From: Clostridiaceae bacterium
Lineage (GTDB): Bacteria > Bacillota > Clostridia > Saccharofermentanales > DTU023
DNA length: 17,834 nucleotides
Direction: 5' to 3'
Assembly: GCA_012511735.1 (NCBI GenBank)
Contig: JAAZFK010000250.1
Coordinates: 1 to 17,834 of the forward strand
Shown here: positions 5,365 through 15,441 of the stretch, piece by piece
Layout: each line of letters opens with the position of its first letter
How positions within the stretch are numbered: position 1 is the first letter of the stretch
The notes under the pieces: generated by a model
The model's input: the letters and a program-made list of their open reading frames with translations, nothing else
Told to the model about the DNA's origin: nothing
The model's database searches: none
Made by a program: the position numbers and the translations under genes

Positions 5365-8060
5365 TCCTGATCTGACGAATCCACATCCTCTTCCCCTTCG
5401 GTCACATCCTTGAGCCTGGCTTTGCGCCAGCTTTTTAAGGACAATTGACCGCCCGCCACCACCAATAACAGCGCCAGCGAGGCAAGGGATACCAAAAGGC
5501 CCTCATTAAAGCCCACAGGCAGGAAGGCAAAGAAGACCTGATGGCTGCCGGCAGGAAGTGCGATACTCATGAGCGCCTGATCGACGGCTTCAATGGGAAC
5601 AGCCTGGCCGTCAAGATAGGCTTTCCAACCCGGGTCATAGGGAATGGTGACCAGAAGCCTGCCGGCCTCCTCAGCGGTGATCTCTCCTGAAAAGTGATCT
5701 TCCTTCATCACCAGTTTGTCAATGCCCCGGGCATTGGCCGACAGGGACAAAGCTTCCAGCGTTTCCTGATCGAGAGCGGCAACCCTGGCGTCGAAACTTC
5801 CCGAAATCGGGGCGCTATCCGCCAGCTGGACCGACAGACGGACCATGCTACCCTCTTGCAGGCTGCCCAGCTCCCAGACACCTTTTTTCCTGGCGTCAAT
5901 CTTGACGCTTTTCCCATCCGCGAATGCCTGAACCTCTTCCAGGTCATGACCCCGCATATCCAGGTAGAGGTAATGTGGGGCAGATTTCCCCGCGGTCCAG
6001 GTGACATCGAACTCGAGCGTCTGATGATCGGACTTTTTGTTGAAATTGAACCGGGAAGTACCCGACTTTGAAAGTCCTCCCTCCCCCGCCTCATCCGGAC
6101 TTAATTCTTCGAACAGATTACCTGACCGGCCGAAGAGCGCAGAGGCAAAGACCTCTTGATTGGCAAAAGGATTGCTGTCCAGTCCCTGATAGTCGAGGAT
6201 GGACTCATCGGCGGCAAAAGCCAGGGGAAAGGCGTAGGGGTTCTCGTAAAGTTCAATCAAATCGTTGCCCAGGGTGAGTTGGCGAGCCGATTCATCAAGA
6301 TCAGTCTTCTCCCGCACAACCAGGTACCGGATGCCGAAGAGCGCCTCACTGAACAAGGTCGCCCCCCGATACTGGTAACTGTTGACGCCGTTGGTGGGAA
6401 ATCCGAAACTCCTGAAAAATGAGACAGGGTCACCGGGCGAACTCGACGCGAACAGCGACAAGCCACGATAACCGTAAAGTGCGGGATCGTTGGAGGTTTT
6501 ATGGGGCCTCACTTCAAGCCGGTAGAATCTGTCACCCGGATTCAGGTGATCGGCCTGCTTGATCGCCTCCCGGATCGAGTTGACGGTCGGGCCGGCGGAA
6601 TAACTGTCGCGGTTCCCGTAATATTCATTCTGATCCATGTGAAAGAGGCCGGAAAAGGTGGAAAGAACCAGCTCAAAGAGCATGACCGCGATCAGGATAT
6701 TGACCTGGACACGTCCCTTGAACGGGCGTGCCCTCATGGACGAAAACAAGATGGAGTAGAGGATCATCAAGGCCATGACCCCCCACAGCGTCCATGGAGC
6801 CAGCTTAATCTCGGGCTCGATGGAACCGATAACGGGAATCATGAGAGTGAGACAGAGTCCCAGCAGCCCGATCTCAGCCGGGCGGAACTCACGCATGGAT
6901 CGCAAGCCATCGTAGGCCACTGTCAGAACCAGCAGAATCAGGACAAAAGAGAATCGGTAAGGAAGCTGATTGGGGTGGTGCAGGCCGTGCCAGATAAAAT
7001 TAAGGACATTGATGTCAAAAGAGAGCAGGAGAAAGAGAATCAGAAGACCGTTTAGAATTTTCTCGCGGAGCCTGACCCGGCTTGAAATGAAAAAGAGAGG
7101 CAGAAGAATCAGGACCGGCAGACCACAGTAAAGATTGGGTGATCCTGAACGGACGGTCGGTTGTAAGAAGGGGAAAAACTGCCCCAGGTAGGCCAGTGGC
7201 CTCCCGACCAGCTCCACCGCGGCGGGGAAGCGGTCACCGGCAGCGGATGTGATGGCCAGGGATCGCCAGACCGGATAAAGAACCAGGGCCGACAGACCCA
7301 GTCCCAGAATGGTGAGACCCGCCGTCTTGCCAAGGACAAGGAGTCTTTTAAGCGGCTGCCGGTCCCGTGTATAGCGTAGAAGCAGGACGGGGTAATAAAG
7401 GGCGATGAAGAGGCAGGCGAAAAAAGCCATATAGTAGTTGGTAACCAGCAAAAGAGCCAGCGCCAGAGGGTAAAGCAGCCACTTGCCATCCCTGATCTGC
7501 CGGATCAGGGCCAGCAGCACCAAGGGCAGGAAGATCAGGGTATCCAGCCACATGATATTCCAGGAGTAGGCGAGTACAAAACCTGAGAGGGCGTAAGAGG
7601 AAGAAAAAGCAACAGCCAGCGCGCCCCGGCGCCTGAAGCTGACCCGCAAATAATGATAGAAGACCAGACCTGCGGTCCCGACTTTAATCAGGGTGATCAT
7701 GAGGACGGCTTCAGTCAGGTAGGCAGGCGGGAATAAAAGTAGAAGCAGATTGAAAGGGCTGGCCAGGTAATAAGCGAACAGGGCGTAGAAATTAGTACCC
7801 AATCCCACCAGGCCGGTGTAGAAGAGCGAACCTCCGGTCAGAAGCTTCTCACGCAGAAGCGCCAGGAATGGCGCGTACTGGTGAAAGAGGTCGACCGTCA
7901 ACATATGACGGCCGCCGAAAGGAAAGACCTGGAGAGCGCCGTAGCCGACGCCCAGCACGACAAAGGGAATCAGAAAGGCCATGAGGGCCAATCCCCTGTT
8001 ATTCCAAAAGGGTCTTTTCTCTCTTTCAAGGATGAAAGAGCCGGACGGCAGGTTCTTCAT
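5361..8060 (-). CDS. YfhO-family large membrane protein
   Basis: This 899-aa protein matches the YfhO family, polytopic proteins with a GT-C glycosyltransferase-like layout that have been tied to cell-surface polymer glycosylation in Bacilli. Seen here are VDLFHQYAPF (56-65) after TM1, about a dozen hydrophobic segments through residue 470, and QLPYRFSF (365-372). A long soluble region follows (about 475-850, including LFGIRYLVV and ENPYAFPLAFA), with a late TM segment at about 854-871 and an acidic tail (EGEEDVDSSDQD). VDLFHQYAPF, the PYRFSF block and the GIRYLV/NPYAFPLAF pair are family hallmarks. The start has a good AGGAG 9 nt before ATG 8060. It begins 21 nt after the RNase P RNA end with no terminator between, so it probably shares the rnpB transcript. 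The donor and acceptor are unknown. Confidence 0.85.
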   Translation of the reverse strand: MKNLPSGSFILEREKRPFWNNRGLALMAFLIPFVVLGVGYGALQVFPFGGRHMLTVDLFHQYAPFLALLREKLLTGGSLFYTGLVGLGTNFYALFAYYLASPFNLLLLLFPPAYLTEAVLMITLIKVGTAGLVFYHYLRVSFRRRGALAVAFSSSYALSGFVLAYSWNIMWLDTLIFLPLVLLALIRQIRDGKWLLYPLALALLLVTNYYMAFFACLFIALYYPVLLLRYTRDRQPLKRLLVLGKTAGLTILGLGLSALVLYPVWRSLAITSAAGDRFPAAVELVGRPLAYLGQFFPFLQPTVRSGSPNLYCGLPVLILLPLFFISSRVRLREKILNGLLILFLLLSFDINVLNFIWHGLHHPNQLPYRFSFVLILLVLTVAYDGLRSMREFRPAEIGLLGLCLTLMIPVIGSIEPEIKLAPWTLWGVMALMILYSILFSSMRARPFKGRVQVNILIAVMLFELVLSTFSGLFHMDQNEYYGNRDSYSAGPTVNSIREAIKQADHLNPGDRFYRLEVRPHKTSNDPALYGYRGLSLFASSSPGDPVSFFRSFGFPTNGVNSYQYRGATLFSEALFGIRYLVVREKTDLDESARQLTLGNDLIELYENPYAFPLAFAADESILDYQGLDSNPFANQEVFASALFGRSGNLFEELSPDEAGEGGLSKSGTSRFNFNKKSDHQTLEFDVTWTAGKSAPHYLYLDMRGHDLEEVQAFADGKSVKIDARKKGVWELGSLQEGSMVRLSVQLADSAPISGSFDARVAALDQETLEALSLSANARGIDKLVMKEDHFSGEITAEEAGRLLVTIPYDPGWKAYLDGQAVPIEAVDQALMSIALPAGSHQVFFAFLPVGFNEGLLVSLASLALLLVVAGGQLSLKSWRKARLKDVTEGEEDVDSSDQD

Positions 8061-8081
8061 ACAAGGCTCCTGATGATAGGT

Positions 8082-8425
8082 GGACTGAGTCAGCCTGTAA
8101 GCCGGGTTCTGTCTTGGATGACCATTTATCTCGATCCTTCGTTGCCGAAGGACTCAAGCCGCCTCCATGGAACCTGCGGGCGACAGTTGTTCCTCCACGG
8201 CGTTGCTCCGGATGGGGTTTGCATGGCTGCCGCGTTGCCGCGACACCGGTGAGCTCTTACCTCACCTTTCCACCGTTGCCGGACGAATCCGGCTGTCTCT
8301 TTCTGTTGCACTTTCCTTGAAGTCGCCTTCACCGGCCGTTAGCCGGCATCCTGCCCTGGGAGCCCGGACTTTCCTCAGCGCTTTCCTTTCGAAAGAGCGC
8401 CGCGGCCATCCGGCTGACTCAGTCC
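8082..8425 (-). ncRNA. rnpB: RNase P RNA (type A)
   Basis: This is the catalytic RNA of RNase P, which matures tRNA 5' ends. The termini form a perfect 14-bp P1 helix: GGACTGAGTCAGCC at the 5' end (8425-8412) and GGCTGACTCAGTCC at the 3' end (8095-8082). The universal 5' core GAGGAAAGTCCGGGC is at 8376-8362, and the 3' core ACAGAACCCGGCTTACAGG is at 8112-8094. The P15 region contains GGTGAGGTAAGAGCTCACC, whose GGT loop binds the tRNA CCA end and is typical of type A. The length of 344 nt is normal. The 5' end overlaps the last 7 nt of trmK, and the promoter is inside trmK. No terminator lies before the downstream membrane protein gene. Ends are inferred from P1 and may differ by a few bases. 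Confidence 0.97.
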
Positions 8426-9132
8426 CAATCCAATTCATTATACGAAATCGGGAAGTCCTCTTCAAACACTTGTAACAGACTCCGCGCGGCCTGATCATAG
8501 GGTGCCTGCTTACGCAATCGCCTGAGCCGCCGGGCTAGGTAGTCCAAGAGGGCCTGATCCCTGTCCCCCTCTCTCAGACGGGAGAGGACAAGCGGACCAA
8601 AATAGAGCTCACTGGCGCTCAAGGCAACAAGATCCGGGTTGACGTGATCCGACACCATGACCAGGTAGAGCTGATCTCTCTCCCGGACATAAAGCTCCTG
8701 ACTGATTTCCCGACCCGCCGATTGGAGCGCGGCCCTCACTTTTTCTTCTTTTGTCTGCGGCTGGATGATAATCCGATCCGGCACAGCCAGTTTACTTGCC
8801 TGGTTTTCCAGGATACCGGCCAGTGTATCGCCCCCTAAACCGCTGATTAAGAGGACATCTCCCTCAAGCAGGTCGATCCCTTCGAGTCCGTCCGTACGGC
8901 GGGCTTCAAATCCCTTATTAAGTCCTGCTTTCCTGGCACGCCTGATGGCGGCAGATAATGGTCCCTGGCGGATGTCGGTGACCAGAACCGACTGGCAATG
9001 GCCACGTCTGAGCAGTTCGACGGGAACAGTCGCGTGATCGCTTCCAATGTCGACAAGCCTGCGGCAGGGCACCTGGCAGACAAGCCTGGCCAAAAGATCC
9101 AGCCGTCCATCCCTTTCAAAAGGGGCGTTCAT
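8419..9132 (-). CDS. trmK: tRNA (adenine(22)-N1)-methyltransferase
   Basis: This 237-aa enzyme transfers a methyl group from SAM to N1 of A22 in the D-loop of tRNA. The Rossmann start LVDIGSDHATVPVELL (26-41) is the SAM-binding motif I of the TrmK family. It is followed by VTDIRQGPLSAA (51-62), RRTDGLEGI (78-86) and LISGLGGDTLAGIL (95-108), the equivalent of the family's AGMGG block with small changes. The C-terminal half carries helical segments as in other TrmK proteins. AGGAAGGGG lies 7 nt before ATG 9132. The gene follows rpoD by 37 bp, as in many Firmicutes, but the usual next gene, a Nif3-like protein, is missing and rnpB takes its place. The last codons hold the rnpB promoter and the stop TGA lies within the rnpB P1 helix, so sequence change here is doubly constrained. 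Confidence 0.92.
   Translation of the reverse strand: MNAPFERDGRLDLLARLVCQVPCRRLVDIGSDHATVPVELLRRGHCQSVLVTDIRQGPLSAAIRRARKAGLNKGFEARRTDGLEGIDLLEGDVLLISGLGGDTLAGILENQASKLAVPDRIIIQPQTKEEKVRAALQSAGREISQELYVRERDQLYLVMVSDHVNPDLVALSASELYFGPLVLSRLREGDRDQALLDYLARRLRRLRKQAPYDQAARSLLQVFEEDFPISYNELDWD
8437..8465 (-). promoter_or_regulatory. rnpB promoter inside the trmK coding sequence
   Basis: On the minus strand TTGAAG (8465-8460) is followed by a 17-bp spacer and TATAAT (8442-8437). This is a strong housekeeping sigma promoter placed so that transcription would begin near 8430-8425, the expected 5' end of RNase P RNA. The -10 hexamer is read in trmK as the codons TAT AAT (Tyr231-Asn232), and the -35 covers the Phe-Glu-Glu codons. 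Confidence 0.8.
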
Positions 9133-9169
9133 CGCGACGCCCCTTCCTGATCATATTTCTTGACCCGGA

Positions 9170-10665
<1,496 letters not shown>

Positions 10666-10666
<1 letters not shown>

Positions 10667-12636
10667 TATCGATCATCTCCTTGTAGAATCATTCTTAATG
10701 TATCTGCCGCTGTCAAGAGACCGGCAGCTTGCGTGTAATAGGTTTGCGCCTGATCATCCGAACCTTCCAGTTCCAGCTTCTTGGCTTCCTGGTTGAGGCG
10801 CGAAGCCCGGTTCCTCCATATCGACAGGCGTCGCCGGATCAGTTTCTGTTCGAATACCCGCTTTCCTTCATCGGCCGTCAACTGGCTATCGGTCAGTTCC
10901 TGATCGAGCTGTTGGATCAGGCTGTGGATCCTGTCAGGGTCGACAAGCTCTTTTCGCACTTGTCCCTCGGGCTCCTGATCGTCTCCTGCCAGAATACCAT
11001 CGACTATAGAGTGCAGGCCCGCCAGTGTCAATCGATTCTCCCTGGCATCCTCAAGCGCCACTGCCGCGATCTTGCGCATGGGGCCGGGTGTAAAATCCCT
11101 GGAATCCAGGGGACGCCCTACCGCGTCGGAAAGCAGGAAGGCGCGCACTTCATTCTTGATGGAATAATCCTCGATCTTTTTCCTGTCGATTCCCGCTTCC
11201 TGGGAAACCGCCCGGTTATTGGCTGCCAGCAAGACCAAAAGCATGATGTCCTCTTCATTATAATAGGAAAGGCGCATTCTTTTTGTCTTGGACGATACCT
11301 CTTCTTCTTTCCCGGAAGAAGCCGTTCCTTCAGGGGAACCGCTTTGGAGTCCCCTTCTTCTTTCAATCTCCTCGCTGACCGCGCGATGACTGATCTGCAA
11401 ATCCTTGGCGATCTGGCCGCCATAGATCTCTCTTTTGGTGGCATCAGGCTCTTCAGCCAGCATGTCGAGCACCTGGTCGCGAAACTCATTTTCTGTTCTG
11501 ATCAGCCCTGCCCGGTAATCCTGGTTCAGGATGGCCAGACGAAACCCCGACCGGTCAAGCGTTTCATGCAGTGCGGCAACCAGCCGCTCACGGCCGTAAC
11601 TCTGATAGAAGTCATCAGGGTCCTTGGCCCCCTCCAGCAGGAGGTAGCGGACGGTCAGGCCGGTTTTCCGAAGAATGGTCCCTGCCCGCAAACTGGCTTC
11701 GCGCCCTGCCGGGTCATTGTCCATGAGCAGATGGACCGTATCGACATAACGTCTGATGGCGCGGGCTTGCGCATCCGTCAGAGCTGTCCCGAGAGGTGCC
11801 ACCGCGTGGGTCACGCCCGCTCTGGCGAGCGCCAGCACATCCATGTAGCCTTCGACCAATAACCAGTGCTGGCTGCCGGATCTGGACGCCTGGAGGATTC
11901 CAAACAAATGTTTGCCTTTGTGATAAATAAAGCTTTCCGGCGAGTTAACGTATTTGGGTCCTTCATCCGTCATGGCCCGGCCGCCGAATGCCAGCACCCG
12001 GCCCGAGCTGTCCATGATAGGAAACATGACCCGGCGGTAGAAAAAATCGTAATAGGATTGGCCTTCCGATTTTCGGATCAAGCCGGCATCCAGCATGGCC
12101 TCGGCGCTGATCTTTTTATCGGCCAGTGCCTGGTATAGCTCAGATCTTCCCTCTGGTGAATAGCCCAGCCCATAGGTTCTGTAAAGACGTCTGTCAATGC
12201 CCCTGCCGGCAAGATAATCCCGCGCCTTGACCCCCGCAGGGCTTTCCAAAGCCGCGTAGAAAAACCGGGCCGCCTCCCTCAAGGCTTCGTAGGCCAGGTT
12301 CTGCCGCTCAAATCGTTCCTTCCACTGGCTGTCTTCAGACTCCTCCAGGGTGATGCCCGCCCGGTCCGCCAAAAAGCGGATGGCCTGTGGATAAGGCAGG
12401 TGCTCGATCTCCTGGATGAACTTGATGACATTGCCACCCTTCTGGCAGCCAAAGCAGTAGAAGATCTGCTTGCCCGGCGACACACTGAAGGAAGGTGTCT
12501 TCTCCTGGTGAAAGGGGCAGAGACCGAAAAAGTTGAGCGCGCTTTTCTTCTCGAGGCTGACATAGGATGACACAACGTCAACAATGTCATTGGCCTCGAT
12601 CACTGCGTCGATACTATGTCGAGATATCAACCCCAC
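10666..12636 (-). CDS. dnaG: DNA primase
   Basis: This 656-aa primase makes RNA primers at the replication fork and is loaded by the DnaB helicase. The N-terminal CHC2 zinc finger is intact: C40 and H43 in CPFHQEKTPSFS, C61 and C64 in FYCFGCQKGG. The catalytic core has FGGRAM (217-222), PKYVNSPES (227-235), and the TOPRIM motifs VEGYMDVLA (261-269, with E262) and MDNDPAGREA (305-314). The C-terminal region (about 450-656) is more divergent, charged and helical, as expected for the helicase interaction domain. The start is GTG 12636, with AGGAG 10 nt upstream. rpoD follows with a 1-nt stop/start overlap, the classic macromolecular synthesis operon pair; rpsU is not present here. Confidence 0.96.
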
Positions 12637-12696
12637 CGATCGTGAACTCCTGCGATTAACTGTTTGAGATAGCTGCCAGATGAATCTTCCTTATCC

Positions 12697-12702
12697 ATTA
12701 TA
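12697..12702 (-). promoter_or_regulatory. Probable -10 box upstream of dnaG
   Basis: TATAAT on the minus strand lies about 60 nt before the dnaG GTG. The -35 region is weak (GTTTTC at 16-bp spacing, CGTTTT at 17). It would start the dnaG-rpoD-trmK transcript. The rest of the 154-bp gap holds a GC-rich stem but no gene. Confidence 0.5.
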
Positions 12703-12758
12703 CGACATGGCGTAACGCGAAAACGGCCCGCAGCCTGTGAGCCGCGCGCCGCCGCCTG

Positions 12759-12776
12759 GCCGGTATCGGGACCGGC
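12759..12776 (-). terminator. Hairpin after yajC, weak terminator candidate
   Basis: GCCGGT and ACCGGC form a 6-bp stem with a 6-nt loop, 14 nt beyond the yajC stop. No T-run follows directly; the next TTTT is about 35 nt further on, so it could be a poor terminator or only an mRNA 3' stem. Confidence 0.3.
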
Positions 12777-12790
12777 TGTATCGCCTTCGC

Positions 12791-13141
12791 TTAGCTTTCG
12801 ACTGCGGAATCCCTGGGGAAGACCGTGCTGATCGCAGTTTTCTTGAAGGTCAGCATGGTTCTGTCCGCGCTGGTGTAGATCGAAACTTCGTCATCCGTGA
12901 TATTGGCAACCTGGCCAACGATGCCGCCGATGGACATCACTTTGTCCCCGGGCCTCATGGACGCGATGGTTTCCTTGAGTTTCTTCTCGCGTTTCTTCTG
13001 CGGACGGATGGTGAAAAAGTACATGACGCCAACAATCAGAACGAATGGCAGCATGGTGTAAAGCAAGCTGAGCGCGCCACCGGATTGTTCTTCCCCCGAC
13101 GGGTTGGCGGCCGCCATCAGCAGCAATGGAAATAAGGTCAT
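12791..13141 (-). CDS. yajC: Sec translocon accessory protein YajC
   Basis: This 116-aa inner-membrane protein belongs to the Sec translocase accessory complex with SecDF. It has a short Ala/Gly-rich N-terminal segment, one transmembrane helix at about 27-45 (LLYTMLPFVLIVGVMYFF) and the family IRPQKKREKK motif right after it (45-54). The cytoplasmic domain contains MRPGDKVMSIGGIVGQV (62-78), the conserved YajC block. Length is normal. AAGGAGG lies 6 nt before the ATG. It follows tgt by 93 bp, the common queA-tgt-yajC order, but secD and secF do not follow; dnaG does. Confidence 0.95.
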   Translation of the reverse strand: MTLFPLLLMAAANPSGEEQSGGALSLLYTMLPFVLIVGVMYFFTIRPQKKREKKLKETIASMRPGDKVMSIGGIVGQVANITDDEVSIYTSADRTMLTFKKTAISTVFPRDSAVES

Positions 13142-13234
13142 ATTGATCCTCCTTGAGTCAATCTTTCATGTGCGCCGGCACTGAATCAGACCGGACAGAA
13201 TGAGTTTAACACAAAACTGGCCCCTGTTCTCACA

Positions 13235-14350
13235 TCAGGCCTGATAACTCTTGAAAAAATCATCCCGGAAGGACAGGAGCCGATCCTCCCGGATGGCCTG
13301 CCGGATATGCCGCATCAAGTCCATCAAAAAGGCCAGGTTGTGCCAGGACAGCAACCGAAGTCCCAGGATCTCCCCTGTCCGGATCAGGTGGTGCAGGTAG
13401 GCACGGGAATAATGGCGGCATACATAGCAATCGCAATCCGCATCCAGGGGCAGGTCTGAGCGCAGGTGAACCGAATTGCGGATGACCACGCGCCCGCTCC
13501 AGGTGAGCGCCGTACCATTTCTGCCAAGCCTGGTAGGAAAGACGCAATCGAACATGTCGATCCCACGACAGGACCCCTCCACCAGGTAATCCGGCGAACC
13601 GACTCCCATCAGATAGCGGGGACGGTCAGTCGGAAGAAGAGGCGTAACGGCTTCGATCATTGCGTACATGAGCTCGGCGGGCTCGCCGACAGAAAGGCCG
13701 CCGATTCCGTAGCCCGGCAGGTCATAGGAGGTAATCTCCCTGGCGCTTTGCTTCCTCAGATGTTCATAGGTTCCCCCCTGGACGATCCCAAAAAGAGCCT
13801 GGCGGTCATGCGTATGCCATGCCTTGACGGCCCGGTCCAGCCAGCGGGTGGTCCGTTCCAGCGAGTGGCGGACGTAAGCTTCATCCGCGGGCCAAGGCGT
13901 GCACTCGTCCAGCTGCATCATGATGTCGGATCCCAGCGCTTCCTGAATGGCGACGGCCTTCTCAGGCGTCAGAAAATGTCTGGACCCGTCAATATGGGAG
14001 CGGAAATGGACGCCCTCTTCTTCAATGTCTTTAGGCTTGGCCAGCGAAAAGATCTGAAAGCCCCCACTGTCGGTCAGGATGGGACGGTCCCAGTGCATGA
14101 ACTTGTGAAGACCGCCCAGCTCACTTATGACTGCGGGTCCGGGCCTCATCCACAGGTGGTAGGTGTTGCCCAGGATGATTTCAGCGCCGATCTGCTTCAG
14201 CTCTTCAGGCGTCATGGTTTTGACTGTCGCCCGGGTTCCGACCGGCATGAAGACCGGTGTCTCAAAACTACCCCTGGGCGTGGTGACAAGACCATAGCGG
14301 GCGCCGCTTTGTTGACATTGATGTTTGAGTTGATAACTGACGGCTGGCAT
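13235..14350 (-). CDS. tgt: tRNA-guanine transglycosylase
   Basis: This 371-aa enzyme swaps guanine 34 in GUN-anticodon tRNAs for preQ1 during queuosine synthesis. LTDSGGFQIFSL (92-103) contains the catalytic aspartate D94, and RGIDMFDCVFPTR (262-274) carries the nucleophilic aspartate. The zinc site is C306, C308, C311 (CDCYVC) and H337. C150 in LDECTPWPAD and V221 in GGLSVGEP match the residues that accompany preQ1 use in bacterial Tgt; queuine-type enzymes have Val and Gly there. Together with the neighbouring queA this points to the standard bacterial route. AAGGGG precedes ATG 14350. The gene starts 17 bp after queA stops. A 12-bp palindrome ATCAGGCCTGAT spans the stop codon. Confidence 0.97.
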   Translation of the reverse strand: MPAVSYQLKHQCQQSGARYGLVTTPRGSFETPVFMPVGTRATVKTMTPEELKQIGAEIILGNTYHLWMRPGPAVISELGGLHKFMHWDRPILTDSGGFQIFSLAKPKDIEEEGVHFRSHIDGSRHFLTPEKAVAIQEALGSDIMMQLDECTPWPADEAYVRHSLERTTRWLDRAVKAWHTHDRQALFGIVQGGTYEHLRKQSAREITSYDLPGYGIGGLSVGEPAELMYAMIEAVTPLLPTDRPRYLMGVGSPDYLVEGSCRGIDMFDCVFPTRLGRNGTALTWSGRVVIRNSVHLRSDLPLDADCDCYVCRHYSRAYLHHLIRTGEILGLRLLSWHNLAFLMDLMRHIRQAIREDRLLSFRDDFFKSYQA

Positions 14351-14367
14351 GAGAACCCCTTTACAGT

Positions 14368-15441
14368 TTACTTCAAGTCCCTTTGTGGCAAGAGGAGCAT
14401 GGCATCGCCAAAGCTGAAGAAGCGGTAACCTTGATCAACCGCCAGACGGTAGGCGTCCAAAATACGTTCCCTGCCCATCAGGGCGGAGACCAGCATCAGC
14501 AGGGTCGATCCGGGCAGATGGAAATTGGTGATCAGGCCGTCAACCAACCTGAATTGAAAGCCGGGGTAAATGAAGAGGTCGGTCTCCCCGCTCACGGCCC
14601 GCTCGGGCAGCTTCGCCCCCTCACCGTCCAGACTTTCCAGAACCCGCAGGCTGGTAGTGCCGACCGCGATGACCCGGCCATCTCCCTCCTTGGTTCGTTT
14701 GATGATTTCCAGCGTCTCTTTACTCACGGTGAAGGGCTCCCGGTGCATGACATGATCCCTGATTCTCTCTTCCTTGACCGGCCGGAAGGTGGCCAGGCCG
14801 ACATGCAGGGTCACCCTGGCCACGGTCACACCCATGGCCCGGACGCGATCCAGCAACTGGTCTGTGAAGTGGAGACCGGCTGTCGGCGCCGCAGCCGAGC
14901 CCCGGATCGCCGAATAGACGGTCTGGTAACGTTCAGGATCCTCGAGTTTTTCATGGATATAGGGAGGAAGCGGCATCTCGCCAATCTCATCCAGCAAGGC
15001 CATGAAATCACCCTTGTAGTCGAAATTGATCAGGCGCGAGCCATCCGGCTCCACCTCCTCCACAAGAGCCTCCAGTTGGCCGTCCGCAAAGACGATCCTT
15101 TCACCGGGCCTGGCATTCCTGCCCGGTTTGACCAGGCTTCTCCAGCGTCCACCGCCGAGGGGTGCCAGCAATAGGAGTTCCACGGCGCCCCCTGTTTTTG
15201 CCCGCTTGCCGTAGAGCCTGGCCGGGATCACGCGCGTATCGTTGACCACCAGGCAATCGCCTGCCCGCAGATAATCGGTCAAATCCGAGAACAGCCTGTG
15301 TTCGACCGGTTGATGGCCGCGGACGATCATGAGTCTGGATTGATCACGCCTGTCAGCCGGATGATGCGCGATCAAGTGTGCCGGTAGGGGGTAAAGATAA
15401 GCGGCAGTCAGCGCGTCCTGTTCAGGCAGCTCTCTATTCAT
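14368..15441 (-). CDS. queA: S-adenosylmethionine:tRNA ribosyltransferase-isomerase
   Basis: This 357-aa enzyme moves the ribose part of SAM onto preQ1-modified tRNA to give epoxyqueuosine, the step after Tgt. Family blocks in order are the N-terminal YPLPAHLIAHHPADRRDQSRL, CLVVNDTRVIPARLYG, GGAVELLLL, AAPTAGLHFT and the C-terminal LITNFHLPGSTLLMLVSALMG. Length is normal, with a slightly long N-terminus (about 10 aa before the conserved start). ATG 15441 overlaps the trmFO stop by 8 bp, and an AAGAGG lies inside trmFO before it. The gene leads directly into tgt, so the two queuosine steps are co-expressed. Upstream que genes making preQ1 are not in the window. Confidence 0.97.
   Translation of the reverse strand: MNRELPEQDALTAAYLYPLPAHLIAHHPADRRDQSRLMIVRGHQPVEHRLFSDLTDYLRAGDCLVVNDTRVIPARLYGKRAKTGGAVELLLLAPLGGGRWRSLVKPGRNARPGERIVFADGQLEALVEEVEPDGSRLINFDYKGDFMALLDEIGEMPLPPYIHEKLEDPERYQTVYSAIRGSAAAPTAGLHFTDQLLDRVRAMGVTVARVTLHVGLATFRPVKEERIRDHVMHREPFTVSKETLEIIKRTKEGDGRVIAVGTTSLRVLESLDGEGAKLPERAVSGETDLFIYPGFQFRLVDGLITNFHLPGSTLLMLVSALMGRERILDAYRLAVDQGYRFFSFGDAMLLLPQRDLK

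Noticed and set aside
8167..8475. Short open frames across the RNase P RNA gene on both strands
   Set aside because: The region is explained by the conserved RNase P RNA core and P1 helix.
10729..11862. 377-codon plus-strand frame opposite dnaG
   Set aside because: It is fully antisense to primase, including the TOPRIM core, and has no ribosome binding site or family motif.
13234..13245. 12-bp palindrome ATCAGGCCTGAT at the tgt stop
   Set aside because: It is a short palindrome with no loop, cannot form a stable RNA hairpin and lacks a T-run; probably chance within the final codons.
13466..14428. 320-codon plus-strand frame opposite tgt
   Set aside because: It is antisense to conserved Tgt motifs and has no recognisable domain.
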